Below are positions 44,339 through 55,115 of a stretch of DNA of 64,000 nt, piece by piece (position 1 is the stretch's first letter; every line of letters begins with the position of its first letter). Below the pieces are notes generated by a model. That model ran no database searches, was not told the DNA's origin, and saw only the letters and a program-made list of their open reading frames with translations. The DNA is from Tateyamaria omphalii (GTDB lineage Bacteria; Pseudomonadota; Alphaproteobacteria; Rhodobacterales; Rhodobacteraceae), in the NCBI RefSeq assembly GCF_014651375.1, contig NZ_BMWT01000001.1, positions 794,501-858,500 of the forward strand, given 5' to 3'. Position numbers and translations under genes: made by a program.

Positions 44339-44399
44339 GGAAATTGTCCCGACGTGCTACACTTGATGTCTACCCACCATGCCTCGGAGGAGAATAGAA

Positions 44400-44840
44400 A
44401 TGAACTCATTTGTCAAAGTCGTGACATTTGCAACACTGCTTGCCGCGCCTGTCTTCGCACAGGACACGCCTGCACCCGCAGATGCCAAAGTCTATTTCGT
44501 CAACATATCCGATGGTGACACGCTATCGTCTCCGGTCACTGTGATCTTTGGACTGGAAGGTATGGGCGTGGCTCCGGCCGGGACGGAAAAGGAAAACACA
44601 GGCCATCACCACTTGCTACTGAACCGTCCACCGCTGGGCGAAGGACCGGAAGGCGCTGATGAGCTGACCTATGGCCTGCCAGCCGATGACAATCACATTC
44701 ACTTTGGCGGCGGCCAAACGCAGGTGACGCTTGATTTGCCCGCAGGTCAGCACACGATGCAGCTGGTGATGGGCGATCTGAACCATGTGCCGCATACCAC
44801 GCCTGTCGCAAGCGACGTGATCACGATCACGGTCGAATAA
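44400..44840 (+). CDS. DUF4399 periplasmic protein
   Basis: 146 aa. Signal peptide at residues 1–20 (VVTFATLLAAPVFA, then QDTPAP). The mature part has ISDGDTLSSPVTVIFGLEGM, TGHHHLLLNRPPL, DDNHIHFGGGQTQ and HVPHTTPVASD: the His-rich DUF4399 pattern, which suggests metal or cofactor binding. GGAGGAG lies six bases before the ATG. It is divergent from the sigma/anti-sigma pair and may be its target. Confidence 0.85.
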   Translation: MNSFVKVVTFATLLAAPVFAQDTPAPADAKVYFVNISDGDTLSSPVTVIFGLEGMGVAPAGTEKENTGHHHLLLNRPPLGEGPEGADELTYGLPADDNHIHFGGGQTQVTLDLPAGQHTMQLVMGDLNHVPHTTPVASDVITITVE

Positions 44841-44853
44841 CACCGTGCCGACC

Positions 44854-44904
44854 GGCGGACGACACGTCCGCCTTACCCCGTAAGGCGCGGGTGTCCCGCG
44901 CCTT
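44854..44904. repeat. Pair of GGCGG-type hairpins after the DUF4399 gene
   Basis: GGCGGACG (44854–44861), loop ACA, CGTCCGCC (44865–44872); then AAGGCGCGGG (44882–44891), loop TGT, CCCGCGCCTT (44895–44904) followed by TT. They lie between convergent genes and so are probable terminators for both. The first equals the hairpin at 3486 base for base over its core. Confidence 0.75.
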
Positions 44905-44923
44905 TTCCAAAGCTGCTTTGGAC

Positions 44924-45370
44924 CTAGAACGACGTCGACACTGCCGGACCCACAAGTTTTAAGACCTCTGGCTGAAACACGACGACATGCGAAAGCTCAG
45001 GGCGCGACCGCGACGAATACAGCATGGCTTGCGCCCCCACGTTTCGAGCCTTGTCAGAGTATACCCATGTCGGAGACGGCGCCCCCTTGGCGCGTATGTC
45101 TTGCCAAACAATCGATGCATCGCGATTGTTACGCTCGTCCGCGACCCGCGCTGCGTTCATCCACATTGGCACAAGCATTCGGACAACGCCGTCCTCGACA
45201 TACCGCCTGATCGCAACGTGGGCGCCTTCGGCGCTTAGTGATGCATAGGCCGCCACCTGCCCCGAATGATGAAAGCGGCCTTCCGGTGCTTGCGCTGGTG
45301 TCGCCGGTGTCGTGACCAGTGCCTCAGGCAACAGCCGCCAGACCGGACCATCGAAGGATTTCAGTTGCAT
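44924..45370 (-). CDS. RES-domain protein (putative NAD+-degrading toxin), no antitoxin next to it
   Basis: 148 aa, the size of a complete RES domain. GRFHHSGQVAAYASLSAEGA has the RES Arg and Ser strand, and SDKARNVGAQAMLYSSRSRP then HVVVFQP matches the C-terminal half. RES proteins of the MbcT/Xre–RES type degrade NAD+ and are normally neutralised by an Xre/MbcA-type partner encoded immediately upstream. Upstream here (45371–45488) there is no such ORF, and downstream are only hairpins. The start is at the first ATG; no clear ribosome-binding site. Confidence 0.7.
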   Translation of the reverse strand: MQLKSFDGPVWRLLPEALVTTPATPAQAPEGRFHHSGQVAAYASLSAEGAHVAIRRYVEDGVVRMLVPMWMNAARVADERNNRDASIVWQDIRAKGAPSPTWVYSDKARNVGAQAMLYSSRSRPELSHVVVFQPEVLKLVGPAVSTSF

Positions 45371-45488
45371 CTTTCAGACATCAGTCAAGACCTTGCACCA
45401 CCATCACCATGATGGCGGGAATGCCGTGTGCAAGCCACGACAAAATCGCAGGTCACACAGTTTCGGCTCAGCATGTGCGCGCCAGCAC

Positions 45489-47607
<2,119 letters not shown>

Positions 47608-47770
47608 TCAAGACGGGCGCGCATCTGTCCCCGCGGGGACAGGTTTGTGCGGATTTTTGCCATTGCCACAGCCTGTTGGCGTTTGGCGCAGATGTGGGAC
47701 GCGAAGGGGTCCTGTGTCTTGCCATGGGCATAACGGAACGGACGGTGACAGGGTGGACGAGGCAACGGAT

Positions 47771-48229
47771 ATGCACCTGCGCGGGATGATTGCGGGTGAG
47801 GCGGATGCGCTGGGGCGTGTGATGTTTCGGGCGGTGCGCGAGGGGCCAAGCGCCTACACCGAGGCGCAGAGGAATGCGTGGTGCGCCACGCCGCCCGCAG
47901 GCGACGGCTGGGCCGCGAAACTGGCGGCGCAAGAGGTTCGTGTGGTCGAAGCGCTGGGCGCGCCCGTGGGATTCATCACCCGAGACGGTGCCTATGTCGA
48001 TCTGGCATTTGTCCTGCCTGGGTGGCAGGGGCGGGGCGTGTTTGCGATGCTGTATGACAGAACAGAAGCGGACGCCCGTGCGGCGGGGCTGCGTCGTTTG
48101 TGGGTACACGCGTCGCTGATGGCCCAGCCTGCATTTGCAGCGAAGGGGTTTGCCGTTGTCCGGCACGAAACGGTTGCGCGCCGCGGGGAAACATTGGACC
48201 GGGCGGAGATGGAGAAAGTGTTGGTTTAG
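47771..48229 (+). CDS. GNAT-family N-acetyltransferase
   Basis: 152 aa. MIAGEADALGRVMFRAVREG is the usual GNAT N-terminal helix, VDLAFVLPGWQGRGVFAMLY the acetyl-CoA-binding strand and loop (Q/RxxGxG/A, here WQGRGV), and AFAAKGFAVVRHE the final strand. The substrate is not predictable. Start: the ATG at 47771 with GAGG eight bases upstream; a GTG at 47753 is possible. Confidence 0.82.
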   Translation: MHLRGMIAGEADALGRVMFRAVREGPSAYTEAQRNAWCATPPAGDGWAAKLAAQEVRVVEALGAPVGFITRDGAYVDLAFVLPGWQGRGVFAMLYDRTEADARAAGLRRLWVHASLMAQPAFAAKGFAVVRHETVARRGETLDRAEMEKVLV

Positions 48230-48564
48230 CCGACTTGGAGCTGAAGGAGGGCGATCAGCGTCGCCCGCATCAGTAGGCTTGCTAGAACCAAGTACGAGAT
48301 GACTTCAATCTTTGTCTCAAACGCTGACTGCAAAGTGAATGACCGCTCGTCTCTTGGACGCGGCGGTCGTCTGTTTCGACTCCAACCCAACCATTTAGGA
48401 AAATTGCCACTATCGGACTTTCTGTTGATGCACCCCGCCCATTGCCCCATAGAGACAGGGCGCAGAGTGCTTGTCGGGCCTCGCGCCCAGAGGGCAGGCG
48501 GCAAAAGCGCCACGAAGAACTCTCGTGAACATCCCCCGGCAGACAGCACATGCGACGGGGAGCC
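48230..48564. other. 335-base region without a confident gene
   Basis: The longest gene-free stretch. A minus-strand frame is open from 48549 to 48226 (107 codons) and ends in a hydrophobic stretch (VISYLVLASLLMRATLIALL), but it has no ribosome-binding site, an Arg/Pro/Trp-rich start and no family resemblance. Base composition is lower in GC than its neighbours. It may be a decayed gene, a small membrane protein or an RNA; the promoter of the acyltransferase gene lies in its right end. Confidence 0.4.
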
Positions 48565-49347
48565 ATGTCACTTCAACCTTCGAACGGGCGGGCCGCACCA
48601 ACGGCCACGGATCCCGCTGGCCTGCGCGTCATGAAACGCGCTGTGCTGTTTCTGCTGGGCCCCTTTTATTTCCTCTATATCGCCTTTGTGCCCCTGCTTT
48701 GTGGTAGGCGGCAGGGTTTTCGTGGCTGGTACTGGCCACTGGTCAAACGTGCCTGTTCGCGGCTTTTGTGGCTGCTGAGCATCCGGACAGAGATGACAGA
48801 GGCTGATAGGGCTGCGCTGGCCGCTGATACTGATAGCATCATCGTAATCAACCATCGCAGCCATCTGGATGGGTTCGCCTTGATGGACGTGATGCCTGAT
48901 GCCAAGTGGATCACTTTTGCTGCCAAAAAGGAATTGTGCGACGCGGCCCTTCTGCGCAACGGCTTCAGGGGCGCAGGGTTGGTAGAGATTGATCGCAAGA
49001 GCGGCGCGGTTGCACTTGAGACGCTCAACTCTGCTGTCCACGCAATGCCCGCCCGCCGTTCTGTTGTGCTTTTCCCCGAGGGCACGCGCACCGGGTCCGA
49101 AAGTGTTGGCGCGTTCAAGGCAGGCGCAGTCCTTGTCGCCCGCGCCACGGGCAGGACAATACGGCCCATCGTCATTCATGCCTCCGACCGCCTATTGCCA
49201 CGCGGCAAACACCTGCCCAAAAGTGGAACGATCCGCATCGAGGTATTGCCGTCATTCGAATGCGATCTGTCCGCATCAGTGGACGACGACGTTGCGCGCC
49301 TGAGAGGTGCCATGATGGCCGTTTTCGATGATGGGGTGGATCGGTGA
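48565..49347 (+). CDS. 1-acyl-sn-glycerol-3-phosphate acyltransferase-like (PlsC family)
   Basis: 260 aa. Near the N-terminus one or two membrane segments (AVLFLLGPFYFLYIAFVPLL). Acyltransferase blocks: NHRSHLDG (HX4D), VEIDRKSGAV, and LFPEGTRTGS (block III). It would acylate a lysophospholipid at the membrane. The ATG at 48565 with GGGGAG upstream is preferred to 48550. No phospholipid genes beside it; plsC paralogues are common, so it is not called plsC outright. Confidence 0.85.
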   Translation: MSLQPSNGRAAPTATDPAGLRVMKRAVLFLLGPFYFLYIAFVPLLCGRRQGFRGWYWPLVKRACSRLLWLLSIRTEMTEADRAALAADTDSIIVINHRSHLDGFALMDVMPDAKWITFAAKKELCDAALLRNGFRGAGLVEIDRKSGAVALETLNSAVHAMPARRSVVLFPEGTRTGSESVGAFKAGAVLVARATGRTIRPIVIHASDRLLPRGKHLPKSGTIRIEVLPSFECDLSASVDDDVARLRGAMMAVFDDGVDR

Positions 49348-49508
49348 GTCCCCGGGACAGATATCGCGCCACGCATGGAGATGGACTGGATCGATGCCCC
49401 TTTTTGTCCGCACACCCGACTATGTTGCAGTCGTGGAAGCGAAACACCTTCTTCACATCGCGCGGAGAATAGTATTTTCCGAATTCGGAACTACCGGAGA
49501 CGCCCAAG

Positions 49509-49991
49509 ATGACCCCTGAAGAGATCGAGAAGCTGCCCTATCGCAAGAATGTGGGCGTCATGGTGGTGAATGCCGATGGCCTGGTGTGGGTTGGGCAGCG
49601 CCGCGACCGATACCAGGATGCGTGGCAGATGCCCCAAGGCGGTGTCGACAAGGGCGAGGATGCGCGGACGGCGGCCTTGCGGGAGTTGGAGGAGGAAACC
49701 TCGATCTCAGCCGCTTTGGTCGATGTGGTGGCCGAGACTGCCGATTGGCTGCCCTATGAACTGCCCCATGACCTTATCCCGCAGCTGTGGAAGGGCAAGT
49801 ACCGGGGGCAGAAGCAGAAGTGGTTTTTGCTGCGCTTCAACGGCTCGGATGACCAGATTGACCTTGAGACCGCGCATCCGGAGTTTTCAACGTGGAAGTG
49901 GATGACCCCGGCAGAGCTGCCGGAGGCCATCGTGCCGTTCAAGCGCGATGTCTATGTGCGGGTTCTGGCGGAATTTGCGCAGCATTTGTGA
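49509..49991 (+). CDS. rppH: RNA pyrophosphohydrolase
   Basis: 160-aa Nudix hydrolase that removes pyrophosphate from 5' triphosphate mRNA ends and opens them to RNase E. Nudix box [20 protein letters not shown] followed by TSI is intact. The start [20 protein letters not shown] and WQMPQGGVD are characteristic of RppH/NudH (IalA in alphaproteobacteria). The ATG at 49509 follows a short spacer after the acyltransferase gene. Confidence 0.95.
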   Translation: MTPEEIEKLPYRKNVGVMVVNADGLVWVGQRRDRYQDAWQMPQGGVDKGEDARTAALRELEEETSISAALVDVVAETADWLPYELPHDLIPQLWKGKYRGQKQKWFLLRFNGSDDQIDLETAHPEFSTWKWMTPAELPEAIVPFKRDVYVRVLAEFAQHL

Positions 49992-50058
49992 GTGCTATTG
50001 CATAACAGGCGGCGGCGTCCCCATGATCGACATCATGGTTTCGATGAAAGGTCTGCCC

Positions 50059-50544
50059 ATGCTGCGTGTTCTGAGTGTTGTTCTGGCTTGTGCCCCGCTG
50101 CCAGCCCTTGCCCTGTCTTGCATGCCGCATGGTGTGACCAATGCCTATCAGGAGGCGGCAGCCGCTGAAGAAGGGTATGTGCCTGTGCTGGGCACGCTCG
50201 AATTCGACACCGAGCTGTTGCCCGAGATGGACCTGTCTGGCCAGAGCGACGTACCACCGCTGACCCTGATCCCTGCGACCTTCAAGGGCGATGCCCTGAC
50301 TGTACGGGGGGTGAACCAGCCCTTTAAGGCGGAGGTGGTGCTGGAGGTGCAGTGTTTTGGTCCGTGGTGTCCGCGGCCGCAGCCAGGTGAGATGCTTGGG
50401 TTCCTGCGTCAGACCAGCCACAGCTATGTGCTGCACACCGATGCCTGTGGTGGGTTCCTGTTTGGTCGTCCGACCAAGGAGCAGGTCGAGCAGGTTAAGG
50501 ATTGCCTTGCCGGGCGGTCCTGCGACGCGCGCAAGCTGCCCTAG
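50059..50544 (+). CDS. Hypothetical secreted protein
   Basis: 161 aa. Signal peptide MLRVLSVVLACAPLPALA. The mature protein has six Cys, including SCMPHG, VQCFGPWCPRP, TDACGG and KDCLAGRSCDARKLP, likely disulphide-bonded. No family recognised. The ATG at 50059 has AAAGG seven bases upstream (an ATG at 50044 is the alternative). Converges on the GNAT gene, overlapping 4 bases. Confidence 0.7.
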   Translation: MLRVLSVVLACAPLPALALSCMPHGVTNAYQEAAAAEEGYVPVLGTLEFDTELLPEMDLSGQSDVPPLTLIPATFKGDALTVRGVNQPFKAEVVLEVQCFGPWCPRPQPGEMLGFLRQTSHSYVLHTDACGGFLFGRPTKEQVEQVKDCLAGRSCDARKLP

Positions 50545-51131
50545 GGGTCGATGATCGGAATGTGAGGGGCTAGATCGCGGTCGTAGCCGTGGGCCACGCG
50601 TGGATCGTCCGCGATTTCGATCCTGCGCCCGATGGGCGTGAATCCTGAGCGCTGGTAGAACCCAAGTGCTTGTGGGCTGTCGAGCGTGCAGGTGTGCAGG
50701 TGGAACCGCTTGATGCCCCGCTCAAAGGCCTTTTCGATGGCTCTGTCCATCAAGAATGCACCGGCGCCCGTGCCGATCAGTGCGGGTGTCAGCCCGAAAT
50801 AGTCAAGCTCGCACTGGCCTTCCACGCTGAAGTCGAGTTCCAGCAGCGCTTCGGGCTTTCCGTCCTTTTCAAGTGTGAAGAGGCCGGTGTCTTTGTCCTT
50901 CAGAATGTCCGCCAGCTCTTGTTCGGGCATGATCGTGCGCCCGAACCAAAGCCACGGCGCGCCCACCCGCCGAAAGAGTTCAAGATAGGCTGTCGTGTCA
51001 GGTGACCACCTAATGAAGCTCAATCCTTCAGGGCAGTGCACGCCGCGGTATTGCGGTGTGGTCATCTCGAGATCGGTGACGACCATGGCCACCTTGCCCC
51101 TTGGCACGTCATGGCAGCCATTCGCCAGCAT
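50541..51131 (-). CDS. GNAT-family N-acetyltransferase (second in window)
   Basis: 196 aa. C-terminal GNAT domain: CELDYFGLTPALIGTGAGAF carries the acetyl-CoA loop (GTGAGA), then HLHTCTLDSPQALGFYQRSG and FTPIG. The N-terminal ~60 residues (VTDLEMTTPQYRGVHCPEGL) are family-specific. The ATG at 51131 overlaps the kinase stop by one base, so the two are coupled; nth–kinase–GNAT form one operon. Confidence 0.82.
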   Translation of the reverse strand: MLANGCHDVPRGKVAMVVTDLEMTTPQYRGVHCPEGLSFIRWSPDTTAYLELFRRVGAPWLWFGRTIMPEQELADILKDKDTGLFTLEKDGKPEALLELDFSVEGQCELDYFGLTPALIGTGAGAFLMDRAIEKAFERGIKRFHLHTCTLDSPQALGFYQRSGFTPIGRRIEIADDPRVAHGYDRDLAPHIPIIDP

Positions 51132-52120
51132 CAGAGCAGGCCGGCAGACGCAAACTGCTGCTTCATGTCGATCTGCGGGCGGGGGCCGATATGGCTGATC
51201 ACTTCGGCGGCGCAGAGGTTGCCCATGCGTCCGCAGACATGCAGGTCCTTGCCCGTCGCCATGCCATAGATGAACCCGGCGGCGAATTGGTCGCCTGCGC
51301 CTGTGGCGTCCACGGGGGTGATCTTTTCGACCGGGATGTCGTGTCGCTCGCCGCCCCCGATGATCGTGACACCGTCGCCCGAGCGTGTGCAAACCATCAG
51401 GTCGATCATGTTGGCCGTTTTGTTCAGCGCTGCTTCAAGGTCGTCTGTTTCGTAGAGCGATTTGATTTCGTGTTCGTTGCCGATGACGAAGTCCAGCTCG
51501 TTCCCGATCATGTCGAGGAAGTCCGGGCGGTGGCGGTCGACGCAGAAGGGATCGGAGATGGCGATGCCGGCCTTGCCGCCTGCTGCGCGGGTCAGGCGGG
51601 AGGCTTGGCGGAACGCTTCTTTGCCCTTGTCCTTGTCGAAAAGGTAGCCTTCGAGGAACATGATTTCGGCTGCGGATGCGACGTTTTCGGGCACATCATC
51701 GGGGCCAAGCTCCGTTGAGATACCGAGATAGGTGTTCAGCGAACGCTCTCCGTCTGGGGTGACAAATATCATGCAGCGGGATGTGGGCAACTCGCCATCA
51801 GGGACAGGTGCGTTGACGAAATCGGTGCCGCTTTCGGCCATCGATTGCGCATAGAAACGCCCAAGTGCGTCGTCGTGTACCCGACCGATAAAGGCGGTGG
51901 GCAGGCCAAGCGCGCCGACGCCTGCGATTGTGTTCGCGACCGCCCCACCCGGCGTTTGCAGCCGTTCGGTCATGGAGGCGTAGAGCACCTCGCCCCGGTC
52001 CTGTTCGATCAACTGCATGATTCCCTTCTCGATCCCCATCAGGTCGAGAAAGCTGTCATCGGCATGGGTGATCACATCGACAACGGCGTTGCCGATGCCA
52101 GCGAGTGTGTATTTGGTCAT
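51131..52120 (-). CDS. PfkB-family sugar kinase, adenosine-kinase-like
   Basis: 329 aa. N-terminal GIGNAVVDVITHADDSFLDL and GGAVANTIAGVGALGLPTAF (substrate-binding GG), and the C-terminal PfkB signature VDATGAGDQFAAGFIYG with the catalytic Asp. The sequence pattern matches the adenosine-kinase-like PfkB proteins of alphaproteobacteria. It would phosphorylate a nucleoside or ribose-like sugar with ATP. Overlaps nth by 4 bases. Confidence 0.88.
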   Translation of the reverse strand: MTKYTLAGIGNAVVDVITHADDSFLDLMGIEKGIMQLIEQDRGEVLYASMTERLQTPGGAVANTIAGVGALGLPTAFIGRVHDDALGRFYAQSMAESGTDFVNAPVPDGELPTSRCMIFVTPDGERSLNTYLGISTELGPDDVPENVASAAEIMFLEGYLFDKDKGKEAFRQASRLTRAAGGKAGIAISDPFCVDRHRPDFLDMIGNELDFVIGNEHEIKSLYETDDLEAALNKTANMIDLMVCTRSGDGVTIIGGGERHDIPVEKITPVDATGAGDQFAAGFIYGMATGKDLHVCGRMGNLCAAEVISHIGPRPQIDMKQQFASAGLL

Positions 52121-52761
52121 TCGGTTTTGTCCTCAAACGGGCAGAGATCTTTGATGATACAGGTTGGGCATTGCGGCTTGCGCGCTTTGCAATGGTAACG
52201 CCCATGCAGGATCATCCAGTGGTGGGCGTGGAGTTGAAAATCAGCCGGGATGTTGTCTTCGATGGCGCGTTCGACCGCGTCGACCGTTTTGCCGGGTGCG
52301 ATGCCAGTGCGGTTGCCAAGGCGGAAGATGTGGGTGTCGACAGCTTGGGCCGGGTGGCTCCACCACATGTTCAGGACCACGTTGGCTGTCTTACGCCCGA
52401 CGCCAGGCAGCGATTGCAGGGCGGCGCGAGAATTGGGGATCTCACCGCCGTAGTCATCGACTAGGATCTGCGACAGTTTCATCACGTTCTTGGCCTTCTG
52501 GCGGAAGAGACCGATGGTCTTGATGTGGTCCGTGAGGCCGTCGATCCCGAGGTCCAGCATCTTTTGCGGAGTGTCTGCGATCTGGAAAAGCGCCTTGGTC
52601 GCCTTGTTCACGCCTGCATCGGTGGCCTGCGCCGACAGCGCCACGGCCACGACGAGTGTATAGACGTTGACGTGCTCCAGCTCGCCCTTGGGTTCGGGGT
52701 CCGCTTCCTGGAAGCGGGTGAAGATCTGCCGGATCGTATGGTAGTCGAGCTGCTTTGCCAT
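52117..52761 (-). CDS. nth: Endonuclease III
   Basis: 214-aa DNA glycosylase/AP lyase for oxidised pyrimidines. The helix-hairpin-helix and catalytic Lys region is LPGVGRKTANVVLNMWW, the catalytic Asp lies in VDTHIFRLGNRTG, and the [4Fe-4S] loop is CKARKPQCPTCIIKDLC with standard spacing. Leads the nth–kinase–GNAT operon. Confidence 0.96.
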   Translation of the reverse strand: MAKQLDYHTIRQIFTRFQEADPEPKGELEHVNVYTLVVAVALSAQATDAGVNKATKALFQIADTPQKMLDLGIDGLTDHIKTIGLFRQKAKNVMKLSQILVDDYGGEIPNSRAALQSLPGVGRKTANVVLNMWWSHPAQAVDTHIFRLGNRTGIAPGKTVDAVERAIEDNIPADFQLHAHHWMILHGRYHCKARKPQCPTCIIKDLCPFEDKTE

Positions 52762-52885
52762 GGCGCGGGGTTATGGGGGAGATTCGAGGAGTGGGCAAGC
52801 CGTGGTTGTCAGGGCCGCATCGTCTTGCCGGTGCGGCCGCTGTTTCGTTGTCTTGCTGCTTGCTCCCGCGACGTGTGCAGCCAGA

Positions 52886-53407
52886 TCAGCCGACGATCAG
52901 TTGCTTGAGTTGCAACGCTTCGTGCTCCAGTTCGTTCAGGCGGAAGTTGATCACGTCACCAATGGTGATCATGCCCATCAGCTTGCCGCCCTTGACCACA
53001 GGCATGTGCCGGAAGTGCCCTTCGGACATTTGCCGCAGCACCTTGATCAACGTGTCATCGGGTTCGCATGTGACGACGTCGCGCGTCATGTTCTCGGCCA
53101 CGGTCTGTGGCAGCGTCTGACCCGGTGTCTCGGCGAGTTTCCGCACAATGTCGCGTTCCGACAGGATGCCGGCAAGGGCTTGATTGGAGTCCACGACAAT
53201 CAGCGCCCCGATGCGCTTGTCACGCAGAATGCCGACGGCGGTGGCAATCGTGTCGGTTTCGACGATGGCGATGGCATCCCGCCCTTTGTTTTGCAGTAGA
53301 TGGTCGACCCGAGCCGTTTCTGTCGTCATGTTGGATGACACGGACTGGCTTGCATGTTTGTCCTTGGCTTTGTCGCCAACCATAGGGGCCTGATATGATG
53401 CGGGCAT
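52886..53407 (-). CDS. CBS-domain protein
   Basis: 173 aa. After a ~35-residue polar N-terminus come two CBS domains (VETDTIATAVGILRDKRIGA … GILSERDIVRKL and DDTLIKVLRQMSEGHFRHMP … LMGMITIGDVINFRL), which together bind adenine nucleotides such as AMP or ATP. No effector domain is attached. The ATG at 53407 has GGAGGAC upstream. Partner unknown. Confidence 0.9.
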   Translation of the reverse strand: MPASYQAPMVGDKAKDKHASQSVSSNMTTETARVDHLLQNKGRDAIAIVETDTIATAVGILRDKRIGALIVVDSNQALAGILSERDIVRKLAETPGQTLPQTVAENMTRDVVTCEPDDTLIKVLRQMSEGHFRHMPVVKGGKLMGMITIGDVINFRLNELEHEALQLKQLIVG

Positions 53408-53541
53408 GTCTGAACGTCCTCCTTACTGACAGTGGAACTCGAGCTTGTTTTTGTACGGTAACAAAAATGCGAGGCGGGGCCGAATGAAATTCGCGCTTTG
53501 GTAGATCATTGCCGGAAGTGGCGTGCCGATTGCAGGATTTG

Positions 53542-53934
53542 CTACTTGTTTGAGATGGACACGCGCCACCACGACGGGCGACCGGTCCGGTAGGAATGCG
53601 CGGTGGGCGCCAGATCCTTGCGACCGGTGTCGTCGAATGTGCCAACCAACAAAGCGATCACCGGGTCGTCGTCGATCGCACCCAGCGTGCTGCCGCAGGT
53701 GGGGCAGAATGCACGGCTGGAATAGTCGGATGAGCGGTAGGTGGACGGTGCACCACCCGGGCCGGTCCACGACACGTTGTCCGCAGAAAACTCTACCCAG
53801 ACTGTTGTGAGCGCGCCGCTGTGCCGCTGGCAAATCTTGCACGAACAGGTGTGGGGTTTGAGGGCTGGGCCTGTCGCCTCGAACCGGATGGCACCGCAGA
53901 GGCATCCGCCCGTGTGAACGGTTTTGTCTGACAT
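53542..53934 (-). CDS. GFA-family (glutathione-dependent formaldehyde-activating-like) zinc protein
   Basis: 130 aa. The zinc-binding cysteines are complete: GGCLCGAIRF, CSCKICQRHSG and FCPTCGS. Despite the name, most members are not formaldehyde enzymes. Monocistronic and divergent from the Ada-like gene; the substrate is unknown. Confidence 0.87.
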   Translation of the reverse strand: MSDKTVHTGGCLCGAIRFEATGPALKPHTCSCKICQRHSGALTTVWVEFSADNVSWTGPGGAPSTYRSSDYSSRAFCPTCGSTLGAIDDDPVIALLVGTFDDTGRKDLAPTAHSYRTGRPSWWRVSISNK

Positions 53935-54102
53935 GATCTACCCCTTGAGCTGCGTACCGTTGGTGCATGGATCATATTTGGGAGCGGAGCGGCACAGGTC
54001 CAAGGCAAGAACGTTGTTTTCATTGTGCAGACATGTCCAAGCTGGCCTGATTTGCACAGGAAACGGGTCGCATACGATGTGCCCATCGCCTAGATTTCCG
54101 AT

Positions 54103-54963
54103 ATGGAACAGACACAGCATACTGAGGCCGAATCCGGCTACCACTTCAATGTCATGCGGCGCGCCATCGAGCTGATCGACAGCGCCGACGGGCCGCTGAG
54201 CCTGGATGCGCTGGCGGCCGAGATGGGCATGAGCCCTGCGCATTTCCAGCGCATCTTTTCGCGCTGGGTTGGCGTGTCGCCCAAGCGGTTTCAGCAATAT
54301 CTGGCGCTGGGCCACGCCAAGGCGCTGTTGAATGAACGTTTCACCACGCTGGAGACGGCCCATGCCACGGGTCTGAGCGGGTCGGGTCGTCTGCATGACC
54401 TGTTCCTGCGGTGGGAGGCGATGAGCCCGGGCGACTATGCCAAGGGTGGCAAAGGGCTGACCATCTATTGGGGGTGGTTCGACAGCCCCTTTGGCCTTGC
54501 GTTGGTTATGGGGACAGACAAGGGGATTTGCGGTCTGGGGTTCGCTGCCGAGATGGGCGAGGACTGGGCGATGGAGGACCTTGTGCGCCGCTGGCCCAAG
54601 GCGGCCTTTGTCGAGGATCCGATGCGTTTGCGCCCTTGGGTTCTGGCCGCGTTCGGGGCCGAGGATGCAGAGTTGAAGGAGGCACCGTTGTACCTGATTG
54701 GCGCGCCGTTCCAGATCAAGGTGTGGGAGGCGTTGCTTCAGATCCCGTCGGGACATGTCACCACCTATTCCGAAATTGCCGAGAGCATTGGCAATCCGCG
54801 CGCGGTGCGGGCCGTGGGAACGGCGGTGGGCCGCAACCCGGTCAGCTGGCTGATCCCCTGTCACAGGGCGCTTCGCAAGTCCGGAGGGCTTGGGGGCTAT
54901 CATTGGGGATTGCCGGTCAAACGGGCTTTGCTGGCCTATGAATCTGCACGGGTTGAGGCCTGA
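54103..54963 (+). CDS. Ada-like HTH/methylated-DNA–protein-cysteine methyltransferase
   Basis: 286 aa. An AraC-type helix-turn-helix (~15–100: LDALAAEMGMSPAHFQRIFS, GVSPKRFQQYLALGHAKALL) joined to an O6-methylguanine-DNA methyltransferase domain (~150–280: GHVTTYSEIAESIGNPRAVR and VGRNPVSWLIPCHRALRKSG, acceptor Cys in PCHR). The N-terminal Zn/phosphotriester-sensing domain of E. coli Ada is missing, so it cannot sense methylphosphotriesters the same way. Length fits this 'Ada without N-domain' class. Confidence 0.92.
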   Translation: MEQTQHTEAESGYHFNVMRRAIELIDSADGPLSLDALAAEMGMSPAHFQRIFSRWVGVSPKRFQQYLALGHAKALLNERFTTLETAHATGLSGSGRLHDLFLRWEAMSPGDYAKGGKGLTIYWGWFDSPFGLALVMGTDKGICGLGFAAEMGEDWAMEDLVRRWPKAAFVEDPMRLRPWVLAAFGAEDAELKEAPLYLIGAPFQIKVWEALLQIPSGHVTTYSEIAESIGNPRAVRAVGTAVGRNPVSWLIPCHRALRKSGGLGGYHWGLPVKRALLAYESARVEA

Positions 54964-55115
54964 TGTTCCGGTAACCCGTTGATCACAATGATGGGCAGGA
55001 TGCTGCTCACTGCATTTTCCCCCTATTTATAGCGGCCATACGCACCTATCTTGCTGTCCCATAAAGGGTCATGCCCGAACATGACCTTGTTTTGGAAGGC
55101 AGTAGGACAAGAGAT

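Noticed and set aside
48226-48549. 107-codon minus-strand ORF with a hydrophobic C-terminus
   Set aside because: No ribosome-binding site, odd composition and no family; kept only as an uncertain region, not as a gene. tmRNA and tRNA-like features were looked for and not found.
50541-51392. A longer minus-strand ORF for the GNAT protein, extending to 51392
   Set aside because: The added 87 residues are the kinase gene read in another frame; the ATG at 51131 overlapping the kinase stop is the sensible start.
52760-53299. + strand 179-codon ORF over the CBS-domain gene
   Set aside because: It is the antisense shadow of a gene with two clear CBS domains and a GGAGGAC ribosome-binding site.
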